Below, piece after piece: positions 11,907-22,348 of a DNA stretch of 64,000 nt. The position numbers and the translations under genes were made by a program. Source of the DNA: Suillus spraguei (taxonomy: Eukaryota; Basidiomycota; Agaricomycetes; Boletales; Suillaceae). The stretch is from positions 310,001 through 374,000 of the forward strand of contig JABCPU010000001.1 in assembly GCA_016800925.1 (NCBI GenBank), read 5' to 3'. A model generated the notes under the pieces. That model did not search any database and had not been told where the DNA came from. It saw nothing but the letters and a program-made list of their open reading frames with translations. The first letter of the stretch is position 1; the number at the start of each line of letters is the position of its first letter.

Positions 11907-12009
11907 GGTGTTGGCGAGTAGATATCATGATATGTGCTGACCGTCAGTAGTCAAAGCAGAAAGTGTCAGACTTCAAAAGACTTAGAGGAATTTTGCAATC
12001 AAAATTCCA

Positions 12010-13539
12010 ATGCGGATCTGGAATGCAACTACGATGAATGATGAAGTTCCAGCAGACAATATTCCTTGGCCTCAGCAAATCATTTTTGATAATGCAAGAG
12101 ATCCTGCTGTGACCTGCCCAAACTCAGACTGCCAACAATGTTTTTCATCCATCCATGACTTGCTTGCTCACCTAAATTATCCAACTGAGACATGCTGGCT
12201 GTCAAGGTCTAAGGACACATGGCCAAGCCTCCTGCATTACACGGAGCCACAAACATCATGATGGGCAGTCTGGAGCAGATAAGACCACGGAGGATTCCAA
12301 TCGGACTGCTCATTATCATCCACAATCAGGCTATGTCTACGGGGATGGACAGAACATATTTCAGCAAATTCAGAATGATGAACACGAGCCAAAATGGACA
12401 CACAATCTGTACTGGCCCTTTCGTGATCATGGAGAGTGGTCACTCAGTAAATTTCTAGTTGAGACCATGACACAGACAGAGATCGATCGTTTTCTCAAAC
12501 TGTCTTGGGTATTCTATATGATCTGTCTGTGTACTACTTGCTAACTCTACATTTTCAGTTCAATGTGAAAGAAAAACCCTCATTCTTGAGTGCTCAAGAA
12601 CTATTGTCCTGGATGGACCTTTTACCTCCTGGGCCGAAATGGTGTATCACACAGTTTGAAGTCCAGGGGTACACCACTGCTGCTCCCATTCATCTAATAT
12701 GGCGTGATGGCCTTGAAGTTGCGAAGAGCCTCTTTGGCAACCCAATTTTCGCTCAGAACATGTCTTTTGACCCTTTACATGTCCGGGAGGGTGCGCAGCG
12801 AGAGTACGGAGAGTGGTTCACAGCAAATCGAGCATTCTCGACACAGGTATGTGCTTCTATTCTGTATTTTCACATTCTCAACTATCGACTATTCCAGGAC
12901 CAGCTGCCCGAAGGGGCGACCATAATGCCCATAATAGCTGCATCGGACAAGACACCAGTCACAAGACAGATGGGCGGTCTGGAAATGCACCCTCTTTTCC
13001 TCACTATCGGCAACATCAACTCTGACATTCGTATGAAGGCTACATCCCATGCTTGGCAATGTGTAGCATATATACCAATCCCCAAGTTTGAAACACATTC
13101 TGATTATCACACAATCCTGAAGTCGCGTGTCTGGCACAAGTGTGTTGACTTAATCTTTGCCAGCTTAAAGGTCGCAGCAAAGGTCAGTGAGTTTATGCCT
13201 GATCCCTTTGGTGAACTTCGATATTGCTTTACCCCTCTTGTCGCTTGGATCGCAGACCTTCCAGAACAATTGATGATCGCCTCTGTGTCAAAGAATGCAT
13301 CCCCCATCACACTGGCCACTCACAAGCAATTTGGGGATGCCAACCGTCACGATCCTTGCACAGTGGAACATACCTTGGAGCTATTGTACATTCTCAGCAA
13401 GTCCATCAATCTATGGAATCTTGACTGGTTCCAGAAGAAGGCAAAGGAGCTTCTCCTCCTAGGCATTCATCTTCCGTTCTGGCACGACTGGGCGCTCACC
13501 CAGGTCTTTATATTCCTTGTCCCTGAAATCCTTCACACC
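12010..13539 (+). pseudogene. Plavaka transposase gene, 5' part
   Basis: Transposase of the Plavaka group (CMC superfamily DNA transposons common in Agaricomycetes). An N-terminal zinc-finger-like segment (CPNSDCQQCFSS..HL) is followed by the group's typical blocks: LYWPFRDHGEWSLSKFLVET, ELLSWMDLLPPGPKW, PIHLIWRDGLEVAKSLFGNP, PLHVREGAQREYGEWFTAN and MGGLEMHPLFLTIGNI. Introns lie at 12509-12558 (50 nt) and 12847-12897 (51 nt, phase 0, no stop). A frame break lies near 12253-12261. The gene is cut at codon HT (13539) by the gypsy element and resumes at 20082. Confidence 0.85.
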
Positions 13540-13540
13540 A

Positions 13541-14016
13541 TGTCACAACCCACAAACAAATTAACGCAAGGGCAGAGACTAGGACTCAAACTAAGGTTAT
13601 CACAAAGAGAGAGAGGAGCAAGGACATCTTGGATTGCTACAGTTGTAGATACAAGAGGTTTGAACTAAAGAACTACTACAGTGAAACTAGCTAACTATAT
13701 ACACATATTGAAACTGAGATATAAACTGAGTTTGAAACTACTAGCCAATCATAAAATAGAAACGAGAATCATACCGATGTGATAGTTGTGACATTGTTAT
13801 GACATCATATTCTAGAAGGTTCTAAGATCATGTGATACTATCTTATCTTATCTTATCCAATAGCATCATAAAAGATCTCTTCCTCTTCATCAGGAAATTC
13901 GGTTATAGAAGTGGATATGGGAATTTCGATAGGATTTGGGTTTGTCTTAGCGCTGGGTTTAGACGCTTTAGGGAAATTGAGAAAAGAGTAATGATTTGTA
14001 TTTGGAATTCATGACA
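13541..14016 (-). repeat. Gypsy LTR (3' LTR in element sense), 476 bp
   Basis: The termini are TGTCAC at 13541 and ATGACA at 14011-14016. It differs from the other LTR by ten substitutions and one single-base indel, counted by eye. Confidence 0.92.
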
Positions 14017-17000
14017 TTACCCCCTCTCTAGGATGAGCATCATCGCGAATGTATGAAGGTCTGATGTTACGCGTTCTCCATTTCTTGAAATCTTCTGAAT
14101 TAAGTATAGAGCCTTGAATTCTTTTGGTTTTAGCTGCCGTGGGATTCTTTTTATGAAATTCCGCTATAAGAATCGGGGAATTCTTAACATTTTCTTCTGG
14201 TTCCCATGTTGATTCTTCTATTGGATATCCTTCCCATTTTACTCGGTATTGCAGCTTTCCTCAGAATAATCGGCTATCTAATACTTCTTCTACAACAAAT
14301 TCTTCCTGATCGTCAACTATGTCAGGAGGTGGTCGGGTGGGTTGAGAATGAGGGATCATTTGAGATGCATAGTATGGAGTGAGTAATTGAACGTGAAAAC
14401 CCAGATGGATCTGATAATTTGCCGGTAATTTCAATTTATAGTTCACTTCACCAATCTTCTCTAGTATTTCAAAGGGCCCAAGATGATGATCTGACAATTT
14501 TTGACTTGGACGACGTTGTTTAATGTTTTTTGCATCTAGCCAGACTTTGTCTCCCTTTTTATACTGTGGTGCGTCTTTTACTCCTTTGTCATAGAACCGT
14601 TTCATTCGTTCATTGACTAGTTTCAAAGTATTTTCTGCATCATCTCTTGCTTCTTTCATTTGATCCACTCTTTCATCGGCAACAGGAATACGGGAGTTGG
14701 AATTAGGAGATATCGTGAATTCTGGATTATATCCATATAGAAATTTGAAAGGGCTATGACCGGTGACTGTGACTGCATTATTATGTGAGAATTCTGCAAT
14801 CAGCAACCAAGATACCCAATCATTTTGTCTATAAGAGGTAAACAGGCGTAAATATTGTTCAACTTCTTGATTTATGCGTTCTGTTTGTCCGTCCGTATGG
14901 GGATGATAGGCAGTCAAAGCAGACCATTTTGTGCCTAATCTTTTTGACATTTGTCCCATAAATTTTGATACAAACTGTGTTCCTCTATCTGAAATAACTT
15001 TCTTTGGTGTTCCATGATGTTTCCATACATTCTTTAAAAATAGCTTGGCAATTTCCTTCGAGTCTACTTCTTTATTAGTGGGAATGAAATGTGTTTTTTC
15101 GTAAATCGATCAACGACAACAAAAATGCTATCACACCCTTCACTCTTTGGTAGGTCCACAATCAGGTCACATGTAATCGTTTGCCAAGGTCCTTCTGGAA
15201 CTTCATTTGGCTGTAAAGGTCCCGTCGGTTTACTAGGATAGACCTTTGTTTGTCTGCAACAATCGCAACCATCTACATAGTCGTGAACACTTTTTGTCAT
15301 CATTGGCCACCAATAGTTTCTGGAAATTAGTTCTAAGGTTTTGGCACGTCCAGGGTGTCCAGCCGGTGGTGAGTCATAGAATAACTCTAGAATTTCTCGG
15401 CGGATTTCTTTATCATTTGGAACATAGACCAATCCTCGGAATAACACCAATCTATCTTCAACATTCTATTCTTCGACTCCTCTATGCAATTGCACCGGTG
15501 CTGCTTTTAACGTTTCTAGCACTTTCATCACTTCAGGCTCTCGTTCTGTACTTTGTCTAATCTTTTTGAGAAGAGATTTTTCTCCTTCTATAAGAACTTG
15601 GCCTCTTTTAGCAGCATTGATTTTGAAAAATTCCGGTTTAAGCAAAATGCGATCAGAATTGTTGTTTTCTACCCCCCCTCTGTGGTCTGATCTCTGAGAC
15701 AGATGATTGGCCTTATCATTGACTACACCAGGCTTATGTTGGAGTGTAAATTCATACTCCGCCAGGAACAGACTCCATCTGGCTTGCCTTCGTGTCAATT
15801 TTTGACTTGTCATGAAAGATTCTTATGATTGGTCCAGATCTCCACAGGATGAGGTGCTCCCTGTACATAGTGCCTCCACTCTTCTAACACTCGAATGATT
15901 GCTAATAATTCTTTGTCATGAATATCATAATTTCGTTCTGTATCATTCATTGACTTCGAATAATAAGCGACAGGATGCCATAGTCCATCTTCCATTTGTT
16001 GAGAAAGTACTGCACCAGATGCATAATCAGAAGCATCGGTCTCTATTCTTTTCTTTTTCTCAACATCTGGCATTACTAGGAGCAGAGCTTCTTTGAATCG
16101 TTTCTTCAATTCATCAAATGCATGTTGTTGTTTCTCCGTCCAATTCCATGGAACATCTTTTCTTAGCAAATCATTCATTGGTCTGGCTATATCTGAGAAC
16201 CCCAATATGAATCTTCGATAGAAGTTGGCAAAACCCATGAATGCTTGTATGTCTTTTACGCATTTGGGAACAGGCCATTTTAATACTCCTTCTACTTTCA
16301 CAGGGTCCATAGATACATTGCCTTTTTCCACGATCAACCCTAAGAATTCGACTTTAGACTGTTCGAAACTACATTTCTCTGGTTTCAAGAACAGGTTGTT
16401 ATCTTTTAATCGTTTGAGTACTTCTTGTACGACTTTTCGGTGTTGCTCCTTATTTCCATTTGTAAAGACCAAGATGTCATTGATGTAGACAACGACCATC
16501 TTTCCATCAATGAGATCTCTAAATATTTCATTCATCATGGTCTGGAAAGTTGCTGGAGAATTTGTCAACCCGAAATACATTACAGTTGGTTCATGGTGAC
16601 CAAAAGGCGTTTTGAAGGCTGCCTTCCACTCGTCTCCTTCTTTCATCCGAATATTATTGTATCTTCATCGTACATCCATTTTAGAGTACATTGTGGCACC
16701 AGTTAAAGCATCAATTAGATCTTGAGATCTCGGTAAAGGGTACGCATTTTTAACCGTTTTCTCATTGAGCTTTCTATAGTCCATTACTGGTCGTAATTTG
16801 CCATCTTTTTTGGCCACAAAGAAGAAAGGTGCTGCAACAGGAGACTGTGAATCTCTAATACATCCTAATGCAGTTTCGGCTTTTAACCAATCTTTCAGTG
16901 TGTCCATTTCTTTGGGTGATAAAGGATACAGTTTTGCATTCAGTGGAAGATCATTCTCATCTTTGAGATCTATCGCATGATCCCATTTCTTTCTTTCAGG

Positions 17001-18824
17001 AAATCTCTTTGATTCCTCTTCTGAGAATACACCCAGGTAATCATGAAGCCAGTCTGGAACCATTTCTTCTACAGACTTTTTCTTCTTAGTAGCTTCCTCT
17101 GCTACTTTTTGTTCTGTGGCGATAGAAGCTTTGTATCTAATCCATTCATTTTTTGGACTATCTTCATCTTCTATTTCCTCAACCATCACCCTCTTCTTTG
17201 CCATGCCTTCATCGTCATCTTCCTCTTCCGTGGGAATCAGATCTGGCAAGTCACCCTGTTTTTGGGTTTTTCGTTTTTCTCTATTTTTTTGTCTGTTTTC
17301 TTTTTAGTCTCACACTTGACTGGGCATCATGTAAGAGCAAATTGTCCTGCGTTCCAATCAATCTCCGGATTATGATACCTTAGCCAATCTATACCGATAA
17401 TAACATCATCGCTTTCTAGATCTGTAACCATGAAGGCTGCTTTATCTTCTTCATGATCTCCAATCTTTAATCCTATTTCAGCGAATCTTGTCATAGCTCC
17501 GGCGGCATTTAAGGAACCATCAATGTTCTTGACTGGTATGGGACGCAATAATTTACGACACCGGACATCATTGTTCTTTACAAATCTTTCACTTATAAAT
17601 AATGTTGATGCACCACAGTCCACAAGTGCTTTTACGTCTGCTTGTCTGTTCTTTCCTTTCAGTGTAATCAGAATATAAAAATGCTCTGATTTGGATCGTA
17701 TATACACTTCCGTTACATCTGAAAAACTAGAGAGAATAGAGAATCAATTGTTCGGGTCTAGGTCTGCAGACTCTGACTTCAACCCTTCTAAAAACCCTTG
17801 CCTTCTTTGGAGGATAACCAGTCCTTGAACCATTTAGGCGCGGTTTCTTCTTCGGCAGACGATGCCTTCACTTGCGCTGGTTTCGGCGATTCTTTACAGT
17901 TCCTAGCCATATGGCCTTCTCCACCGCATCTGTGACATTTGAAAGCACCAGGCTTTCCTTGCGGTTTGAGGGCATTCTTTTGCCTTCCAGAGTCGACATC
18001 CATAGCGTCACTGTTACTGGGTCCAGCCCTTGATGAAGAAGGAACTCCACTGTTAGACTTGGGAGTCCACCAGGTGTTTTGCTTCTTCTCTGCGTCCAAC
18101 TCTTCAAAGTTTTGCCCAATTTCTACTGCTCTTTGACCAATTTATTGAAAGTGTTCTTGTCTTTGAGTGCAACGTGAGCAAGTTGTTCTTTGATCTGGGT
18201 TTGTAGACCAGATCAGAGTTTGAGGCAGAGGTCGTAGTCAGAGAAGTTTGTGAATACCGACTTTTGTTTGAAGGATGCAACGTATTCTGGAACAGAACTA
18301 GATCCTTGCCTAAGGGTCTCTAATTCTCTGATGGCCTTCGCTTCTTTGTTCTCATCTTTAAACATGCGTGAGAACTCCTCTAAGAAGTCTTGGAAGTCCA
18401 ATTCTCCTGCAGCTTGTTTTTTAATGTAAGGTTCTGCCCATTTTCCAGCATTTCCCTTAAGATAAGACAACATTAAGCTGAGATGTTGTTGTTGCATTGC
18501 ATTGGGATATTGTGTGAGGTAGAGGGATACTTGTGCCAAGAATGTTTCAACGTCGATGGAATCTTTTCCTCCAGTGAACTCTGTTGGCTTCGCAATTTTG
18601 GGAGCTCCTCCTGTTGATGTAGGTTTTGCTTCCAGTTCATCGATTCTTTCCCTATATTGACAAAGTTCTTCGTGGAGTTTTTCATTCTGGTCTTGTAGGA
18701 CATCGTTCATATTCTTGAGTCTTTGAACTTGCTCTTGGACTGGAGCAATCGCAACATTGATAGCATTTGCGATATACTCAGCCAAAGCTTGTTCGTTGTG
18801 AATGGTAGTGGCAGGAGCAGACAT
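14009..18824 (-). pseudogene. Gypsy gag-pol with C-terminal chromodomain, broken
   Basis: Gag starts MSAPATTIHNEQALAEYIA (18824), has a coiled coil and a SIDVETFLAQVSLYL block. A CCHC knuckle (CHRCGGEGHMARNC, about 17905-17945) follows, then protease (LVDCGASTLFI, about 17620), RT (16665-17249 and below), RNase H and integrase with an HHCC finger (about 15230-15390) and the segments ISDRGTQF and HPHTDGQTERINQ. A chromodomain (YRVKWEGYP..STWEPEENV, about 14130-14255) comes last, and the final TGA lies within the LTR at 14009-14011. Lesions: TGA in gag (about 18213), a one-base loss near 18135, TGA in RT (16665), YIND in place of the YxDD core, a frame break near 15811, a base lost from an A run near 15094, and TGA at 14261 before the chromodomain. 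It cannot encode active enzymes. Confidence 0.9.
14018..14031 (-). other. Polypurine tract of the gypsy element
   Basis: AGAGAGGGGG on the minus strand directly before the LTR start: the plus-strand primer site expected in any LTR element. The gag-pol frame reads through it and ends in the LTR. Confidence 0.7.
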
Positions 18825-19588
18825 AGTACCAGTTGTATTCTGGAACCCGATTTACTGATGTCTGTGGTTGACTAGTCATAACAGTCAACCCGAATAGGAA
18901 AGATGGTGAAAAGGAGATGGGAAAAGAAGTATGTAAATGGAAAACTGAGCGGTCCCTGATATCTGATCGGATCTACCACGTACTCAGGTCCTAAAGGGTT
19001 CTTTAATCAACCCAACTAGGCGCTTCCCTATTTACTAACTAGGAAAACTATAGTAAAGGTTTTTGTGATCTTCCAAGTGGGAAAAGTTATCTTGAGGGAC
19101 ACGGTGCTCTTCCAGCCAAAGCTTACAAGCGACCAGTCTATCTTGAACAACGAGGCAATTCCACTAAATACTCAGAAGAAGACTAGACCTTCTATCATAT
19201 GAAAAGAAACTATTGTAAAAGGAAATTATCATAGAGCTCAGCAGGCAGGGTCTTGGGCCAGCACTGAGGTCACGGATCAAACACCTAATGTTGCTCGTCC
19301 ACCATCTACTAGCAGCAGCAATGTAAGGCTGGGCCTGGTAGAGGTCTACTAACTACAAAAGACTATTGGTAGAAATGCGCTCAAATGAGCAAAGGGGAGA
19401 AGAAAGATCGCGACTTTTTAGGGTCGGGCAAGACAAAATGTTTTGTACTGGTCTGCAAGGGCTAGTGCCTTTACAAACACGTACAGAAAGATGATAAGAG
19501 ACTTCTAAGAGTCGTCTACAACGGTACTATCATTGAAGAGGAGTCCAGAAGAAAAGTATGCAGCGGTATGCGAGTCGGAGTCCCTTAA
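18825..19588. other. Gypsy 5' leader, non-coding
   Basis: About 765 bp between the primer-binding site and the gag start. No open frame seen; expected to hold the packaging signal. Confidence 0.5.
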
Positions 19589-19599
19589 AGTTCAAACCT
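19589..19599 (-). other. Self-complementary primer-binding site of the gypsy element
   Basis: AGGTTTGAACT on the minus strand, 2 nt after the LTR end. It is the exact reverse complement of an 11-nt stretch inside the LTR. It does not start with TGG as tRNA-primed sites usually do. Confidence 0.6.
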
Positions 19600-19601
19600 A
19601 A

Positions 19602-20076
19602 TGTCACAACCCACAAATGAATTAATGCAAGGGCAGAGACTAGGACTCAAACTAAGGTTATCACAAAGAGAGAGAGGAGCAAGGACGTCTTGGATTGCTA
19701 CAGTTGTGGATACAAGAGGTTTGAACTAAAGAACTACTACAGCGAAACTAGCTAACTATATACACATATTGAAACTGAGATATAAACTGAGTTTGAAACT
19801 ACTAGCCAATCATAAAATAGAAACGAGAATCATACGATGTGATAGTTGTGACATTGTTATGACACCATATTCTAGAAGGTTCTAAGATCACGTGATACTA
19901 TCTTATCTTATCTTATCCAATAGCATCATAAAAGATCTCTTCCTCTTCATCAGGAAATTCGGTTAAAGAAGTGGATATGGGAATTTCGATAGGATTTGGG
20001 TTTGTCTTAGCGCTGGGTTTAGACGCTTTAGGGAAATTGAGAAAAGAGTAATGATTTGTATTTGGAATTCGTGACA
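19602..20076 (-). repeat. Gypsy LTR (5' LTR in element sense), 475 bp
   Basis: The termini TGTCAC and GTGACA form a perfect 6-bp inverted repeat. In element sense it holds a TATA box (rc of 19756-19762) and, about 30 bp downstream, the sequence AGTTCAAACCT (rc of 19717-19727) that is complementary to the primer-binding site. Confidence 0.92.
19756..19762 (-). promoter_or_regulatory. TATA box of the gypsy 5' LTR
   Basis: TATATAG on the minus strand, 29-35 bp upstream of the inferred RNA start at about 19727. The spacing is what a Pol II start at AGTTCAAACCT would need. Confidence 0.5.
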
Positions 20077-20081
20077 ACACC

Positions 20082-21453
20082 CTGCACAAATTCTTCTTCG
20101 ACCATCTGTTGCAGTGGTGTAAAGAAGTGGTCGGAAGCAACGAGCTTGACGCACGCTACAAGAGTCATCATAAGTGTATTGGTGTGCGTCACTTCTCTTC
20201 TGGGATCTCACATGTAGCACAGATGACTGGACAAGAGCATCACGATATCCAGCACACCATCGTCGCCATGATTTCGGGTGCTGCTCCCCCTGAATTTGTG
20301 CGAGCTATTTGTGCTCTCATCAATTTCATGTATCAAGCGCAGAACCCTGTCCATACAGAATCAAGTATCGAGGCAATGCAAGCATCACTTAACGAATTCC
20401 ACGATTGCAAGGTGGCAATCCTGGAAGCTGAGGCATGTCGGGGAAAAAGCAGCATCAAGGAGGACTTCTACATACCAAAACTCGAGCTCCTTCTGAGCTT
20501 TGCAGAGGCCATTAGGAACAATGGTGGATTGATTCAGTTCACTGCAGATGTTAGTGAACGACTTCTCATCACACATTGCAAAAGCCCTTTCACAAGAACG
20601 AGCAAACAGAAAGATTTTGGTGAGCAGATGCAGCAGTTCGATCTATATCTCCTCCTTTTCCAACACAACCATGCTCTCGTGAATGCCATTGTCGATGAAG
20701 ATGAGGAGGTATACGCCATGGACCCAACGATGGCATGGGTTTCTCGTGTTGCCCCCGACGAACAACATCATTTCAGTGCCCCCAGGCCCATACAGAATCA
20801 TTTCACCAAGGGCATCCTATCCGACAGTGCCAATGCAGCGCTTACCGTCACTCGCTCTCCTGATGGCTCAAATCTGAGCTGGCCTGATGTGATGCGCACC
20901 TATGGACTCCCTGATCTTCGTCACAAGGTCACAGATTACATTCAGCAATATGCAGATGATGTCGAAGGGTGTTTCCAGATGTTTAGCACCATTAAGATCT
21001 GGTCCAAGTTTCGTATCCAACTGCATTCGACATTTCGCCCATCAATTATCATGCCTAGCCAAGCTGTCCAGGCCGAACCACCAAGTGATACATTCCCATC
21101 CGGAAATTGTGATGCAATTTTCTTAGACATGGATCAAGGTGCAAATAACCCTGGTTGTAAGTTGGTTTATACTACCTATCGTGCCATATACTGATGACAT
21201 CTACTGTCTAGTTCCTGTTGCTCAAGTTTGCATTGTATTCCAGCTGGCCCCACCCCAGCACTCAACTGCGAAGCTTCCTGACTTCCTGTTGCACCCCCTT
21301 CTCTATGTCCAACCTTTTCATATTGTAAAAACCCCCGAAGATCTAGAGGACACTCAGTTGTGGAAACTTGAGAGGGTATATGCACCTGCAACGCAGCCCA
21401 AAACCCGCACTGGGTTTGTCATTCCCACATCAGGAAATTCACACATTCCTTAA
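20082..21453 (+). pseudogene. Plavaka transposase gene, 3' part
   Basis: Continuation of the gene that stops at 13539: reading across the target duplication ACACC restores EILHT-LHKFFFDHLLQW with no frame change. The remainder is open to 21160 (RHFSSGISHVAQMTGQEHHD, IPKLELLLSFAEAIRNNGG, FDLYLLLFQHNHA). An intron (donor GTAAGT near 21161, acceptor CTAG near 21211) joins NNPG to PVAQVCIVFQ. The C-terminus ends SGNSHIP at 21453. Apart from the insertion and the single break in the 5' part, the transposase looks well kept. Confidence 0.85.
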
Positions 21454-21703
21454 CATGCTTAATCAGCTTAACTCACTTATCTCAAAACTTGTTTGCTCTC
21501 TCTCACATCATTCACCTGGCATATCTTATATTTTTTGAGTGCGAAATACAATAAAACATGTATATTAATATATCTCAACTTTTTTTTTCTGAATTCATTC
21601 ACATTGAAATTTTGGACAAGTAGATTCAATTTCACCAAGGCAGTTAAGTGTAAATAAGTCCGCATAAGGGCACGTCAAGGAATGTGTGAATTTCCTGATG
21701 TGA
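21424..21703. repeat. Long inverted repeat at the 3' end of the Plavaka gene
   Basis: The left arm (about 21424-21458) includes ATCAGGAAATTCACACAT and covers the last transposase codons. The right arm (about 21670-21703) is its reverse complement over about 30 bp with about two mismatches. The spacer of about 210 bp is AT-rich. Confidence 0.7.
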
Positions 21704-21924
21704 TGCATAATGGAGGTAACACAAGCTGCAGAGTTGGTCCCAGTGTACAGAGAAAAGGTTGACCGTTCCTTGACTTCAGCGTAGTGCTGCCGCAGTCCGG
21801 TCCCGAACCATGGTTCGAACCTGAACCCATCCAGACTGGACCAGTGGTTCGGTCACAGGTTTGGTCTCTCTCCTGGACCGAACCCCCTAACAGGTTCGGG
21901 GTTCGATGTCGTCACTGAAAAATG

Positions 21925-21956
21925 CGGACCGGTTCGGACGCGTCCGAACCGGTCCG
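21925..21956. repeat. 32-bp perfect palindrome, hAT left subterminal
   Basis: The half-site is CGGACCGGTTCGGACG, immediately followed by its reverse complement. It lies 143 bp inside the left terminus. Related smaller palindromes (CGAACGCGTTCG near 25490) lie near the right end. Confidence 0.85.
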
Positions 21957-22348
21957 AACCTGCACCATGTGCACAATTCCAGCTGCGTGTTTTTCGTGAG
22001 GCTTCCTGTCAGTTTAAGTAGTGCGCTCACCAACTTCTGTTCCTTCTCTTCTTTTGACAGTAGCATTCCTCACATTGCACAAGCAACAAGGGTACTTTTT
22101 TCAGCTATGCAACGACTCGAAGCACCGGTACTATGTTCACCGTCTCTCATGTTTGATAAGTTGCTAACTTCTAATGTTTTTTCATTCAGAATATACCTAC
22201 TACTGTGGTGATTCCTGGGTTTTCCACCAAGTTTGCGCAATGGATTGTCATTTTGGAACTTGAAGGTGCGCAACATTTTTTTATTTAGTTTGAGATATAT
22301 ATATTCACTTGTGGTATAGGTTCAACATTTGCACTCCCTGCTGTAACT

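Larger units (their letters stand above)
13540..20076 (-). mobile_element. Ty3/gypsy chromodomain LTR retrotransposon (full length, defective)
   Basis: A 6.5 kb element inserted in the Plavaka gene and read from right to left. Both LTRs are present (13541-14016 and 19602-20076). The 5-bp target duplication ACACC lies at 13535-13539 and 20077-20081; one extra A (13540) sits between the left duplication and the LTR. In element order: LTR, primer-binding site (19589-19599), leader of about 780 bp, gag, zinc knuckle, protease, RT, RNase H, integrase, chromodomain, polypurine tract (about 14018-14031), LTR. Multiple stops and frame breaks make it non-autonomous now. Confidence 0.93.

Noticed and set aside
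12010..21453. Outer terminal inverted repeats of the Plavaka element
   Set aside because: I searched by eye near 8.5 kb and 21.5-21.8 kb and found no pair of ends with a duplication, so element borders are not called.
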